Source: Prionace glauca (taxonomy: Eukaryota > Chordata > Chondrichthyes > Carcharhiniformes > Carcharhinidae). Taken from it: DNA of 64,000 bases. The notes under the pieces are model-generated. The model did not search any database. It was not told where the DNA came from and saw only the letters and a program-made list of their open reading frames with translations. Positions 31,923 through 43,345 of this stretch are shown here, in pieces. The DNA is taken from positions 15,494,059 to 15,558,058 of the forward strand of contig CM075760.1 of NCBI GenBank assembly GCA_037974335.1. Reading direction: 5' to 3'. Position 1 is the first letter of the stretch; every line of letters starts with the position of its first letter. The translations under genes were made by a program, and so were the position numbers.

Positions 31923-32510
31923 CGCATAAGAACATAAGAAATGGGAGCAGCAGTAGGCCTTTGGGACTGCCCTGCCATTCGACAAGATCATGGCTGATCT
32001 TTCCCGCTTTCTCCCCATAACCCTTAATTCCCTTGTCTATCAGAAATCTATCTACCCGTGACTTAAATGTATTCAGCGAGGTAGCCTCCATCACTTCAAT
32101 GGGCAGAGAATTCCAGAGATTCACCACCCTTTGAGTGAAGAAGTTCCTCCTCAACTCCGATCTAAACTGTTCTCCCCCCATTATTTTGAGGCTGTGCCCT
32201 CTAGTCCTGCTGTCCTTTCTAAGCGGGAAGAAACTCTCTACCTCTCCCCTATCCATCCCCTTCATTATCTTATAAGATCCCCCCTCAGTCTTCTAAACTC
32301 CAATGAGTACAGACACAGTCTATTAAATCTCTCCTCATAGGTTAACCCCCTCATCTCTGGTATCAGTCCAGTGAACCTTCTCTGCACTCCCTCCAAGGCC
32401 AATATATCCTTCCACAAGTACGCTGATCAAAACTGCACATGGTATTCCTGTTGTGGCCACACCAGTACCCTCTACAGCAACGCATCAAATATTGCTCAAC
32501 TTCATGCAAT
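31923..32510 (-). mobile_element. CR1-clade LINE 3' end (subfamily 1 relative)
   Basis: Terminus at CATAAGAACATAAGAAATGG, then reverse-strand coding FTQRVVNLWNSLPIEVMEAT and DSRTRGHSLKIMG, to about 32510. More diverged than the other subfamily-1 copies, with a gap near 32272. Confidence 0.85.
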
Positions 32511-32559
32511 GCACGAATTCCTGACTGATGGAGGGTGGTCCATTTTTAGAATTCAACAC

Positions 32560-33120
32560 CTGCAGAATGCCTGGTGTCAAGAAAGAGGTGTGAAGTTTCT
32601 CCACTCTTCTCCTTGTGTTTGATTAACTCATCCTGTGTATGGCCATCCATTTTGAATGAGCATCTACCAATATCAGGAACACAGACCCCATGAACGGTCC
32701 GGCACTGTCCATGTGCAGTCACGTCTACGGCCAACCCAAGTGTAAAGCATCGTGACTGGTGACTGTTCTGCCCTTGTTGACATTGCCAACACTGACACAC
32801 AAGCAAATATCTGTATCCATACCTGGCCACCAGACGTGGCAATTTGGAGGATCGTCAGTTTGCCACTCCTGGGTGGCCATGGTAAAGTTCGGCCGGGTTG
32901 GGATGGTGTCTCAGGATGACACTCTTGAACCCCATAGGAGTATGCCATCTTCCACAGTCAGCTGTTCTCTGCCACTCCAATATGGGTGCAATTCTGTCCA
33001 CATCCTGAGTGTACACATCCTGAATTCTGCTAACCAAGACACTCCATATTATATACATCTGCAGAGCTCCTGGAGTGGACAGCATTAACTGCCTCAATCA
33101 GGGAGCTCATATTCCAATAA
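32560..33120 (-). mobile_element. Ty3/Gypsy-type LTR retrotransposon fossil (integrase part)
   Basis: Reverse-strand similarity to the integrase region of Ty3/Gypsy pol: a zinc-finger-side C-x2-C block and scattered core-domain wording of the DxxGP-VDAHSKW kind. No LTRs are seen at its ends. It is an old, broken internal fragment with many disruptions, lying between a LINE and simple repeats. Confidence 0.55.
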
Positions 33121-33158
33121 TTCCATTTAACCCCGAAATATCAACTTGTCTGAGGTGG

Positions 33159-33177
33159 CTCTCTCTCTCTCTCTCTC
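33159..33177. repeat. (CT)n microsatellite
   Basis: Uninterrupted CT dinucleotides, nine to ten units. Confidence 0.9.
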
Positions 33178-33329
33178 AGGCCCTGGCTTTCCTGTGTTGT
33201 TCGTAATACTGACAATATGAACCTTTTCCCCGACGTGTCTTAACCCTTCTGCCAGAAACTACAAAGGGTAGTAAATGAAAACCAGTCCATCACTCAGACC
33301 AGTCTCACATCCGTTGACTCTGTGTACAC

Positions 33330-33660
33330 TTGGCAAAGTAGCCAGCATAATTAAGGACCCCACGCAACTCGGACATTCTCTCTTCCACCTTCTTCCATTG
33401 GTAAAAAGATATAAAAGTCTGAGGCCATGTGCTGACTGACTCAAAAACAGCTTCTTCTCTTCTGTCATCAGACTTTTGAATGGACCTACCTTGCATTAGG
33501 TTGATCTTTCCACCCTAGCTACGACTTAAACACTACATTCTGCACCTTCTTGTTTCTTTCTCCATAAACAGAATGCTTTGTCTGTATCATGAGCAAGAAA
33601 CAATGCTTTTCACTGTATGCTAATACATGTGACAATAAATCAAATCATTGCAGTAACAAA
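33330..33660 (+). mobile_element. Non-LTR retrotransposon 3' end
   Basis: Terminal coding remnant (about 33360-33500) and a 3' UTR ending CATGTGACAATAAATCAAATC. The same terminus occurs reversed at 37575-37790. Looks LINE-like; I cannot name the clade with confidence. Confidence 0.55.
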
Positions 33661-33765
33661 TGTCGAAATGCTTGCTCCACACCCACAATCTTTCATCTGG
33701 TGTAAGACACAAACTCAAAGGGCCACTTTTCCCTGAACTTTCACACCAATCAGCATCCACAATGT

Positions 33766-33860
33766 GGAGATGCCGGTGTTGGACTGAGGTGGGCACACCA
33801 GGTTAAAGTCTAATAGGTTAATTTGGAATCATGAGGTTTCAGAGTCCCGCTCCTTCATCC
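33766..33860 (-). repeat. Penelope-derived tail fragment
   Basis: Minus-oriented terminus (AATGTGGAGATGCCGGTGTT, then CACCAGGTTAAAGTC and GCTCCTTCATC). No clean target duplication. It faces the plus-oriented fragment at 34077-34164 across about 215 bp of promoter-like DNA. Confidence 0.65.
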
Positions 33861-33864
33861 ATGA

Positions 33865-34050
33865 TGAGGCTGACTTTCAGCCAATAAGGGAGGACCAGAC
33901 TCAGCTCCACCCCTTTTTCATTCTGGTTGGAGGTCTAGCCACTCCAGCTCAGTCCTTCAGCCCCACCCCTCCTCTTCTCTTTGGTCCAGAACTTCTATCA
34001 ATCAGTGCAGGCGCTCATTAAATCCCCACACAGTAAGCTTTGAACATAAG
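33865..34050. promoter_or_regulatory. CCAAT-rich promoter-like block upstream of the zinc-finger exon
   Basis: CAGCCAATAAGG, CTGGTTGGAGG (inverted CCAAT) and CTATCAATCAGTG lie within 150 bp along with CCACCCC boxes. It is about 0.7 kb upstream of the + zinc-finger exon and could drive it, with splicing to the acceptor at 34410. Inference. Confidence 0.4.
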
Positions 34051-34064
34051 GTTAATACCGGCCG

Positions 34065-34176
34065 TTCTGTATGGTCCACTCACCTGATGAAGAAGCAGTC
34101 CTCTGAATGCCCGTGATTCCAAATAAACCCTGTTGGACCTTAACTGGTGTTGTGAGACTTCTTATTCTGTATGGTC
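34065..34176 (+). repeat. Short Penelope-derived insertion (88 bp) with 12-bp TSD
   Basis: Insertion 34077-34164 between direct repeats TTCTGTATGGTC (34065-34076 and 34165-34176). It contains only the 3' tail from CACTCACCTGATGAAG to GTGTTGTGAGACTTCTT. Confidence 0.85.
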
Positions 34177-34410
34177 AGTGAGCAGGCTGATTATTCCTAG
34201 TTTTGCAAGTTTGTTAAAAAAAACTACAGGAAGAATTTTCCAAAATTTTGTTTGGATTTGAACACAGTGAGAAGGTAGCATGAGTGGGACAATGATTTCA
34301 GCTTTGGGGGACAAGAGAGGAAAATTTGTTCCATAGAAACTAGAATTGTCTGTTCTGAATTTTTCTTCTGCATTGACAGTGATGCCTTTTGTAAACTCTT
34401 TTCACAGCAG

Positions 34411-35587
34411 GTTGGAAGGGAAGAATTTGCAAACTGAAAACTCAGCCAAACATCACATTGACATCCGACGAGTTACTCGATTCATCAGGATCTGAATATT
34501 ACCTCTGAATTCAGAAGGCAAAATCTTTGTCTGTTCTGTCTGAGAGAAAATTCCAAACATCAGTGTGACTGGAAAAGCACCGAGACACGCACACCCGAGT
34601 GAACTGACTGTGGAAAGAGTTTTAACCAGTTACACAGCCTGAAAAAACATAATTCACTATTCACATTGTGGAGTAACTGTTCACGCTGAGTGTGGATGAG
34701 GTTTCAACTGATCACCAAATCCTGAGAGACACAAGGACACCAGCGTCATGGGGAAACCATGCAAATGCGATGACTGTGGGAAAGGATTTAATTACCCATC
34801 CCTGCTGGAAATCCATCAACGCAGTCACACTGGGGAGAGACCATTCACCTGCCCTGAATGTGGGAAGGGATTCACTCAGTTATCAAACCTACAGACACAC
34901 CAGCAAAATCACACTGAGAGGCCATTCACTTGCCCTGAATGTGAGAAGGGATTCACTCAGTTATACAATCTGCGGATACACCAGAGAAAACACACAGGTG
35001 AAAGGCCTTTCACGTGCTCCGAATGTGCAAAAGGATTCACTAGATCCTCTGACCTGTTGAAGCACCAACGAATTCACACTGAGGAGAGGCCGTTCAGCTG
35101 TACTTTCTGTAGGAAGAAATTTAGGTCGTCTTCCAACCTCAGTGTACACCAGCGAGTTCACACTGGGGAGAAACCTTTCAGCTGTACTTGCTGTGGAACG
35201 AGTTTCAGATCTTCATTCCACCTCAAAGTCCATCAACGAGTTCATATCAAAGAGAAGCCTTTCACCTGCTCAGAGTGTGGGGAAGGGTTCACTCAGTCAG
35301 CAAACCTGCTGAGACACCAGCGAATTCATACTGGGGAAAGGCCATTCACCTGCCCTGAATGTGGGAAAGGATTCATTGGAGCATTTGACCTACAGAAGCA
35401 CCAGCGAGTTCACACTGAGGAAAGGCCGTTCAGCTGTACTTCCTGTGGAAAGGGATTCAGGTTTTCATTCCACCTGAAAGTTCACCAGCGAGTTCACACC
35501 GGGGAGAGGCCATTCATCTGCTCCGAGTGTGGGAAGGGATTCATTCAGTCAGCCTACCTGTTGAGACACCAGCGAGTTCACAAGTAA
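34411..35587 (+). CDS. C2H2 zinc-finger protein, 10 fingers (CDS 34748-35587)
   Basis: Terminal exon of a KRAB-less C2H2 gene, probably a nuclear DNA-binding regulator. A splice acceptor (TTTTCACAGCAG/) ends at 34410. The exon carries about 340 bp of 5' UTR, then ATG at 34748 and a 279-residue frame to TAA. The start [14 protein letters not shown] is itself finger 1, as in shark gastrula-type zinc-finger genes. Ten CX2C-X12-HX3H fingers follow in register with TGERPF-type linkers. Oddities: the linker after finger 2 lacks one residue (HTERPF), the linker after finger 6 start is HIKEKPF, and finger 6 starts CTCCG. Contact residues differ from finger to finger, so a long specific site is expected. 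No effector domain is visible. Its homologous 5' UTR recurs inverted at 44690-44835. Coding start choice is strong; the upstream exon is not identified. Confidence 0.9.
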
Positions 35588-35834
35588 CTAGTGGTTGGAT
35601 TCTGCTGTTGTGCTTTTGATCATATCCAAGTCTGAACCATATTCATGCTGACAGTTGGGGTTTGTGTTTGCTGTTGTTAATCTCTGTAAGTGGGCTGGTG
35701 TTTAATATTCTGGATCTGTTGCTGATTGTGTTCTTGGGACTGCACTTTCCTTGTCTGTGATCATTCCCCATGTTTCCGGGACTCTCGTTAGAAATTGGTT
35801 TGTAACAACACTCTGAACTTTTACTCCAATCCTA
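35588..35834 (+). other. 3' UTR of the zinc-finger gene
   Basis: The first 70 bases (TGGATTCTGCTGTTGTGCTT, then GAACCATATTCATGCTGAC) recur after the decayed array at 42485 and at about 43283-43345 and, reversed, at 46980-47040, marking copies of the same exon end. No AATAAA before the following LINE. Confidence 0.5.
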
Positions 35835-36265
35835 AATTGGTCTCAGAATCATACGGTGTAGAACAGGCCCTTTGGCCCATTGAATCTGCACCAACACCTG
35901 ACCTGCCACCTCATCCCATTTACCAGCACTTGGTTCACAGCCTTGAATGTTCTGGCATGCCAAATGCTTATGCAGGTACTATTTAAAGGCTCTGAGGGAA
36001 CCCCCTCCAGCACACTCCCAGGCAGCAAATTCCAGACCGTCTCCACCCTCTGGGTAAAAAAGTCTTTCCTCACAGCTCCCCACACATCCTGCTCCTTGCC
36101 TTGTACTCATGTCCAAACGTGACTGACCCTTCAACTAAGGGGAACAGCTGTTCCTTATCCACTTTGTCCATGTCTCTCATAATCCTGTACACCTCAGGTC
36201 ACCCCTTAATCTTTTGTGGTCCCATGAAAACAACTCAAGCTTATCCATTTTTGGTACGAACTCTA
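35835..36265 (-). mobile_element. CR1-clade LINE 3' end
   Basis: Terminus near GAATCATACGGTGTAGAACA, then reverse-strand coding KDFFTQRVETVWNLLPGSVL. Decayed. Confidence 0.7.
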
Positions 36266-37570
36266 CATTTCATTCCTGGAGAGGTTCAGTTGATTAACAT
36301 CTCCAATTAGAAAGTGCGGATTAATCCAGACAATTCTCACTGATTGCAGATTACGCACAGTGACACATCCATTATCCACCAGAAAGAAGGAGAATGGGAA
36401 TTGGTGGAAAATTGAGAATTCCCAAATGTTACCCTTCCCACCTAGTACAGAAATGCCCTTGGCTTGGGAATGGAGACAAGATCAATTGAAGTGATGGACT
36501 CTCAGAAATCACTGACAAATATCCTTACAAAACCTTCAGAAATTTATGGACTGTTATAGAAATATCTGACATTCTCTTAAGTAGAAAATCTACATAACAG
36601 CTTGCTGGCTGACAAACAAAGGACTGGCCTGTTATCTCTGTCAAGGACATGCCTCTAGCACAGGCCCATAATCAGGGCATTTCTGACCCTGATACAATTC
36701 GATCATATGACACACATCTAACCCAACTGCATAAAGGTTAAAACAGGCTCTCGAGAGCAAAAAGGTTGTGAAATGATCCGTACTGGCTTCAGCCCAACAC
36801 CCACTCTCTGGCTCACATCAGTTAGCCATTCAGAGAAGACTGTAGCCACCAGCACTCTGCATCATCCATCCATTTGTCGCGGTGCATTCACTATTGTAAT
36901 AACTAACAAGGTCAAGGAAGTCATTTGGATACTAACGTGATGAAATAAGTCACTTTGTTTTGTGTATTAACCACATATATTAATCAAATTACTGTATGAT
37001 GAGTAACCAGTCATGAAACAGATTATTGTACAATTGATGAACCTTGATTAAGTTAGAAATAATGAATCAATAATCATATTGGAAAGACTGGATTTTCATT
37101 CAAAATTTAAGTTGAATTATTACGTGTCTCTCTGTGAAAGAAACGGTAATTTCAGACAAACTGTTCTAATAATGAAGGATCCCTGATAAAGGGCCCGAGG
37201 AATGGTACATTATAATCTTTAGTTTGATCCAGTGTATCGCAAAATACTTCAAAATCAAGAGATTTTAGCTCTCTTGTATTCTTGTCTGATGTACTGAGAC
37301 TGGGTGGCCACTGTGCCTAAGAACTAATTGGATTAACCCGAGCAGCAGCTAGAGGTAATTATTAACCGAGGAGAAGCTTGACTCTGACACAGGGTGCTGG
37401 CCACTCAGGGGTTAAAAGTCAGGGCTCCGTAATGATTTGTTGCTGGCTGATTACTGAAGACACTCAGTCGAGGCAAGATTCCCATGTCCATTTCAGCAAG
37501 TGGGACTGTCTGAGACAGAGTTTTGAGAGCGGAATGCTGTGATGGATTAACACCTAGATAAATTTGCAAA
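36266..37570. other. No gene seen
   Basis: 1.3 kb of unremarkable AT-rich DNA without long frames or repeats I recognise. Confidence 0.4.
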
Positions 37571-37574
37571 AGTC

Positions 37575-37790
37575 ATTGATTTGATTTATTATCGTCAATG
37601 TATTAATACACAGTGAAAAGTATTGTTTCTTGTGTGCCGTACAGAGAAAGGGTACCTTACGTAGAGGAGAGGATGCAGAATACCATGTTACAGTCATAAG
37701 AGTCAGAATAAAGTTTTAGAAGTGTAGAATGAGTAGAAGATAGAATTAGAGGGTTTGCTGGGCACAGCTTGCAAGAAGTCGCCACACTCC
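37575..37790 (-). mobile_element. Non-LTR retrotransposon 3' end
   Basis: Begins TTGATTTGATTTATTATCGT, the reversed terminus of the element at 33330-33660, and runs about 200 bp before losing similarity. Confidence 0.55.
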
Positions 37791-38279
37791 AGCATCATTT
37801 TGGTAATTTCCCTGGATTGATATGCAAACCCCTATCCTTTAATAATAATTTTAATGTTAATTTAGTGTTGTAAAACTAATTATGCAAAGAATCCTGTCCT
37901 GCCTTAATTAAGTCTTGTTTGAATATACATTTTCTTTTCATGGAGTGTGGGTGTCACCGACTAGGCCAGTATTTTTATTGTCTATTCCTAATTGCCCTTG
38001 AGGTGGTGGTGAGCTGCCCTTCCTGAAACGCTGCAGTCCCTGTGGTATGAGGTACACTCGCAGTGTTAGAGAAGGAATTTACTTAATCATTCGCAGATTG
38101 GGGTGACTGAGATTAGTTGTGTTACTGATGAGAAAATCAGAGTACAATCAGATAACACAGTGGGAAAGACATAAAAAGCTACTCTGGTGTGTTTTAATCA
38201 AGCCGATTTCGCATTTATCCAAATTACACTGCAGCCCAGTTCAAGGAGTTATTAACACTAGCAGAAACAAACTCCAACT
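37791..38279. other. No gene seen
   Basis: A faint repeat (GTCACCGACTAGGCCAGTAT through AGCTGCCCTTCCTGAA, 37955-38035) resembles a common vertebrate interspersed repeat tail. Nothing else. Confidence 0.35.
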
Positions 38280-38720
38280 GTCAGAACTGAAATATAGAAC
38301 ATTCACTGAACAGCAGGAGGCCATTCAGCCCATCATGTCTGTGCTGGCTGGAAAAGTATTGTCCAGTTTTGTCCTACTTTGCAGCTCTTGATCTGTCCCT
38401 CTGTGTGCTGCAGAATCTGAACTGCGTATCTAAGTTCCTGTTTAATGTGATGAGGGTTTGTGCCTCTCCTATCCTTTCAGGCAGTGAGTTCCAGAGCCCC
38501 ATGACTCTCCCTAACCCTCCTAATCCTTCAATCTTTCATTCATTAGATTTGAAAATTGAACACATTGTAATGATATTAAAAACTTGCCAACTGGCTTCAG
38601 CTTTCTGCCACAAGATTTACTTGACATATACTTTTATAATTGATTAATCTGGTGACCAGAACTGTGCTCAGTTCTCTACCTTGCTCTGATTAGCATTTTA
38701 TAAATATAAACAGAATATGT
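38280..38720 (-). mobile_element. Old CR1/L2-like LINE 3' end
   Basis: Reverse-strand terminus GGAGGCCATTCAGCCCATCA near 38310, then weak terminal-coding similarity to about 38700. Heavily decayed. Confidence 0.55.
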
Positions 38721-39254
38721 TGGGTCTGGCAGCATCTGTGTGGAGAAACAGAGTTAATCTTTTGGATCTAAATGTCCAGCCTCCTTCATGGATGTCTGGA
38801 TGTTGACTCCAAATTCTCTCCGATCCTCTGTAATTCTCAGTATCATCCCCTTTATTGTTCATTCCCTTGTCTTGTCTAATGTCCCAAATTCATTCTCCCT
38901 CACTGCTCCAGATCGAATTCATTTTAAAATCCCAAATGCATGTAAGTTCCTTTTGAATGGCTTTCCTCCTCCATCCTCACCTCCAACAAGTGTGAGGAAC
39001 ACATGGAGCTTTTTCATCACTAAGATTGAGACAATCCCTTCAGCTGCCTCTGCTGCTTTCCTTCCTTCCACCAACTCACCAAGACAGATTCTGTTTAAAA
39101 CTCCCCCTTGTCTGAGACCTGAACCCACATCTCACTCAAGATAAATCCAGATCAGACATATGGAACATCTTTCTCGAGTTTCTTTCCTATCTCTGCTGTT
39201 GCCCTCTCAGGTCTCATCTTATCCATGAGACCCATCAACTGTATTCCCTGTAAA

Positions 39255-39900
39255 CTACCGAAGAACGTACACAAATATGAACAGAGGAATTTGGAGCAGG
39301 CCATTCAGCCCATCAAATATATTGCACAATTCTGTAACATTATTATTGATCTGATTGCAGCCTCAACCCCACTTTCCTCTTTAACCCCTAAAACTCTTGA
39401 TTCCCTTGTCAATCAGGCATCTATTTAACTCAACCTTTCAAAATATTCAATAACTGTGCCTTCACTGCCCTCCAGGGAAGAGGATTCCACAGAGTAATGA
39501 CTCTCAGAGGAAACATTTCTCCTCCTCTCTATCTTAAATTCTGGACCCAGTGTTTTTAGCCTAACGCCCCAAGTCCTTGTCTCTTATGAAGGGGAAGACA
39601 CCTCCTGAGCATATACACTGTCAAGTCCCCTCACGATCTTAAACATTTCAATAAGATTGACTCATTCTTCTGAACTTCAATAGAAACAAGCCCAATCTGT
39701 CTCATATTTCCTCTGACACACTCCCTCATCCCAGAAATCAGTCGATTGAACTATCTCCTAACTATGTTTCTAATATAACTATATCCTATCATAAGTAAGG
39801 ACATCAAAACTGTACAGTATTCCAGATGTGGCCTTGCCAACACCCTCTACAACTGGCAGTATAACATCCTTGTTTTCACATCCTGTTCTCCTTGCAATAA
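39255..39900 (-). mobile_element. Old CR1-clade LINE 3' part
   Basis: Terminus near AGGAATTTGGAGCAGGCCAT, then reversed terminal coding through 39660-39790 (AATAAGATTGACTCATTCTT region) to RT C-terminal wording near 39890. Many stops. Confidence 0.6.
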
Positions 39901-39904
39901 AGAA

Positions 39905-41738
39905 CACTTGTTAATCATGTGGAGACAGGGGGGGTCCCAGAGGACTGGAAAGTAGCTAATGTGACACTGCTGTTTAAGAAGGGAGTGAGGCAGCAGATGG
40001 AAAATTATAGGATGGTTAGCCTAACTTCGGTCATTGACAAGATTTTAGAGTCAATTATTAATGATGAGATCATGGAGCACTTGGAAGTGCCTGATAAGAT
40101 AGGACTGAGTAAGCACGGCTTCGTCAATAAGAACATAAGAAATAGGAGCAGGAGTAGGCCATCTAGCCCCGCGAGCCTGCCCCGCCATTCAATAAGATCA
40201 TGGCTGATCTGTCGTGTCTCAGTTCCACATTCCCGCCCTCTCCCCATAACCCTTAATCCCCTCTCTTATCAAAAACCCATCAACCCGCGTCTTAAAAATA
40301 TTTAGCGAGGCAGCCTCCACCACTTCAACGGGCAGAGAATTCCAGAGATTCACCACCCTTTGAGTGAAGAAGTTCCTCCTCAACTCCGTTCTAAACCACC
40401 CCCCCCTTTATCTTGAGGTTGTGCCCCCTAGTCCTACTATCCTTTCTGAACGGGAAGAGCCTCTCCACCTCTATCCTATCCATCCCATTCATTATCTTAT
40501 ATGTCTCAATGAGATCTCCCCTCATTCTTCTAAACTCTAATGAGCACAAGCCTAGTTTATTCAGCCTCTCATAGCTCAAACCCCTCAACTCCGGTATCAG
40601 CCTAGTAAACCTCCTCTGCACTCCCTCCAAGGCCAAAATATCCTTGCGTAAGTACAGCGCCCAACACTGCACACAGTACTCCAGCTGCGGCCTCACCAAT
40701 GCCCTATACAGCCGCAGCAAGGGGGAGTCATGTCTGACAGATCTGTTCTGAGTTCTTTGAGGAGGTAACAAGGAAGTTCGATAAAGGAGAATGAGTGGAT
40801 GTTATTTACTTAGATTTCCAGAAAGCCTTTGACAAGGTGCTGCAAAGGAGACTGTTAAATAAATTAAGAGTCCATGGTGTTAAGTGTAAGATCCTGGCAT
40901 GGATAAAGGATTGGTTGACTGGCAGAGGCAGAGAGTGAGGATAAAGGGGTCTTTTTCAGTATGGCAGCCGGTGACTAGTGGTGTGCCTCAGGTTGATGCT
41001 GGGACCACATTTTTTCACAATATAACAATTTGAAATCACTGTGACTAAGTTTGCAAATGATACAAAGATATGTAGAGGGATAGGTAGTATTGAGAAAGCA
41101 GAGGGATGGCAGAACAACTTGGACGAGTTTCGAGAGTGGGCAAAGAAGTGGCTGATGGATTACAATGTGGAAAAGTGTGAGGTTATTCACTTTGGAAGGA
41201 TGAATGGAGACTTTTCTAAACAGGGAAATGCTTAGGAAATCAGAAGCACAAAGGGATTTGGGAGTTTTGTTCAAGATTCTCTTTCGGTTAGCATGCAGTT
41301 TCAGTCGGCAGTTAGGAAGGTAAATGCAATGTTAGCATTCATGTTGAGAGGGTTAGAATTCAAGAGCAGGGATGGACTTCTGAGGCTGTATAAAGCTCTG
41401 GTCAGACCCCATTTGGAGTATTGTGAGCAGTTTTGGTCCCCATATCTAAGGAAGGATGTGCTGGTCTTGGAAAGGGTCCAGAGGAGGTTCACAAGAATGA
41501 TCCCTGGAATGAAGAGCTTATCGTATGAGGTAGAGTTGAGAAGGATGAGGGGAGGTCTTACTGAAACTAACAGGTACTGCGAGGCCTGGATAGAGTGGAT
41601 GCAGAAAGGATGTTTCATTCGCAGGAAAAACTAGAACCAGAGGGCACCATCTCAGAATAAAGAGATGATCCTTTAAAACAAAGATGAAGAGGAATTTTTT
41701 CAGCCAGAGAGTGGTGAATCTGTGAACTCTTTGTCTGG
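39905..41738 (+). mobile_element. CR1-clade LINE RT, split by a younger LINE
   Basis: Plus-strand CR1: VPEDWKVANVTLLFKKG at 39932, the palm entry to KHGFVN at about 40128, then an interruption. Coding resumes at 40723 (GESC.., LDFQKAFDKVL at about 40805) and continues through FANDTKICRG, RKVNAMLAFMLRGLEFKSRD and LEYCEQFWSPYLRKD to FSQRVVN at 41715. Frames are broken several times. At about 41735 it passes without a gap into zinc-finger exon sequence, having lost its 3' end. Confidence 0.85.
40129..40722 (-). mobile_element. Young CR1 3' end nested in the plus-strand LINE (subfamily 1)
   Basis: Subfamily-1 terminus AAGAACATAAGAAATAGGAG at 40129, running back through VVNLWNSLP-type coding and LRGLSYERLNKLGLCSLEFR to about 40722. 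Only AAG is shared at the two joints, so any target duplication is at most 3 bp. Confidence 0.88.
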
Positions 41739-42509
41739 GAAGGGATTCAGTCATCCCACCTTCAGACACACCAAAGTGATCACACTGATTAGAGACCATT
41801 TAAATGTTTTGAGTGTGAGAAGAATTTTAAAAATAAAACGGATTTACTGATTCATCAATGCACTCACACTGGGGAGACGCTGTTCATCTGTTCTGTGTGT
41901 GGGAAGGGATTCACTTGTTCATCCCAGCTCCTGAAACACCGATTTGTTCAGACTGATCAGAGACCTTTCAATTGTTCTGAATGTGATAAAACATTTAAAA
42001 GTAAAAAGGATCTTCTGAAACACCAGCACACTCACACTGGGGAGAGGCCATTCACCTGCTCTCTCTGTGGGAAGGGACTCACTCGATTAGCTCACCTTCT
42101 GAGACACCGTCGAGTTCACACTGGGGAGAGGCCGTTCACCTGCCCTGTGTGTTGTCAGGAATTCATTGACACATCCGACCTTCTGATACACCGGCGAGTT
42201 CACACTGGAGAGAGACCTTACACTTGCCTCCTGTGCGGCAAGAGATTCTCTCAGTCATCCCACCTGACTACACACCAACTTGTTCACACTGATCAGAGAC
42301 CTTTTGAATGTTCTGATTGTGAGAAGAGATTTAAAAGTAAACAGAATCTGCTGAAACACCAGCGAGTTCACACGGGGGAAAGGCCATTCAACTGTTCTAT
42401 GTGTGGGAAGGGATTCGCTCAGTCAAACAACCTGCTGAAACACCAGCTTATGTTCTCAAGTTCACAGGCGACAGCAGGGGTTGGATTCTGCTGTTATTGC
42501 TGCTGTTAA
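41739..42509 (+). pseudogene. C2H2 zinc-finger array, 5' part lost to a LINE joint
   Basis: A relative of the 34.7-kb gene. Fingers are readable from about 41739, but the first is shifted by one base relative to the rest (GKGF then QSSHLQTHQ) and a TAG sits in the first linker at 41790-41792. After that stop the frame is open for about 240 residues with eight fingers to a stop at 42507-42509. The second has HRFVQ in place of a final His, and the last loses its final His to a read-through tail (SSSQATAGVGFCCYCCC). No ATG is available before finger 3, and the true 5' end is replaced by LINE sequence. Linkers alternate TGERPF and TDQRPF, a different subfamily from the neighbours. Most likely dead, or at best a 3' exon served from elsewhere. 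Confidence 0.75.
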
Positions 42510-42879
42510 TCACATCCAGGACTGAATGATGCCGACATGCCTGTTTCCAGTGATGTTCCACAGTTTTCTCTTATGTGTCAATAATTTAGACTTAACTGTA
42601 TGGAAAATGATTACTAAGTTTGTATGATACAAAAGTTGCTGACATGGTTGACAATGAGGAATAATTGTGGACAGCAGGAAGATACTAATGGACTGGGGGG
42701 GTGGGGTTAGTCGACACAAAATTAGCAAGTAGAATTCAATCTGGATCAATGAGAGAGATTGAACTTGGGAGAGTAAACAAGACAAGGGAATGAACAATAC
42801 ATGGGATGATGTTGAGAATTTTATAGAGGAACTTTGGAGTGCATATCCACTGATTCCTGAAAATGGTTGCATATGAGAT

Positions 42880-43160
42880 CAGATGGTCAAGAAGGCATTT
42901 GGGACACTTCCCTGTCTGAGGCCTGGAATGAAAGAGCAGGGAGATTATGTTAGGACTTGATAAAAGATGAGTTCGAACATAGCTGAGTACTGAGCACAGT
43001 TCCGGTCACTGCATCATCTAACTATAAAGTAAGACATGATTCATTAATTTGTATCAAACTGATAATTTATCAGAGTGCAATCAATGTTTAATTGATCAAA
43101 TCTAGGAGATAAATAATTATAAGGTGACTTGAGGAAAATGGAAAAGGCTGATTAGTGACT
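42880..43160 (+). mobile_element. Very old LINE scrap
   Basis: Weak wording of the CR1 C-terminal RT region (AAGAAGGCATTTGGGACACT at 42890, then CACAGTTCCGGTCACTGCAT at 43000). Barely recognisable. Confidence 0.35.
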
Positions 43161-43203
43161 GGCTGAAAAATCTTTATTTATTTTAGTCTTGAGTTTACTT
43201 TTC

Positions 43204-43262
43204 ATAGAACCCCTACAGTACAGGAGGAGGCATTCAGCCCATCAAGTCTGCACTGACTGTCA
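43204..43262 (-). mobile_element. SINE tail fragment (type B)
   Basis: AGAACCCCTACAGTACAGGA and CCCATCAAGTCTGCACTGAC are the reversed type-B SINE tail. A similar scrap lies at 46920-46968. Confidence 0.5.
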
Positions 43263-43345
43263 GACAGAGTCTCTAGAGAAGTTGGATTCTGCTTTTGTTG
43301 CTGCTGTTGATCATATTTAAGGTTGAATCATATTCATTCTGACTT
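43263..43345 (+). pseudogene. Zinc-finger exon 3' UTR duplicate
   Basis: Matches the first bases after the stop of the + zinc-finger gene (GTTGGATTCTGCTTTTGTTG, then GAATCATATTCATTCTGAC). No finger precedes it, so it is a stray exon end. Confidence 0.5.
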
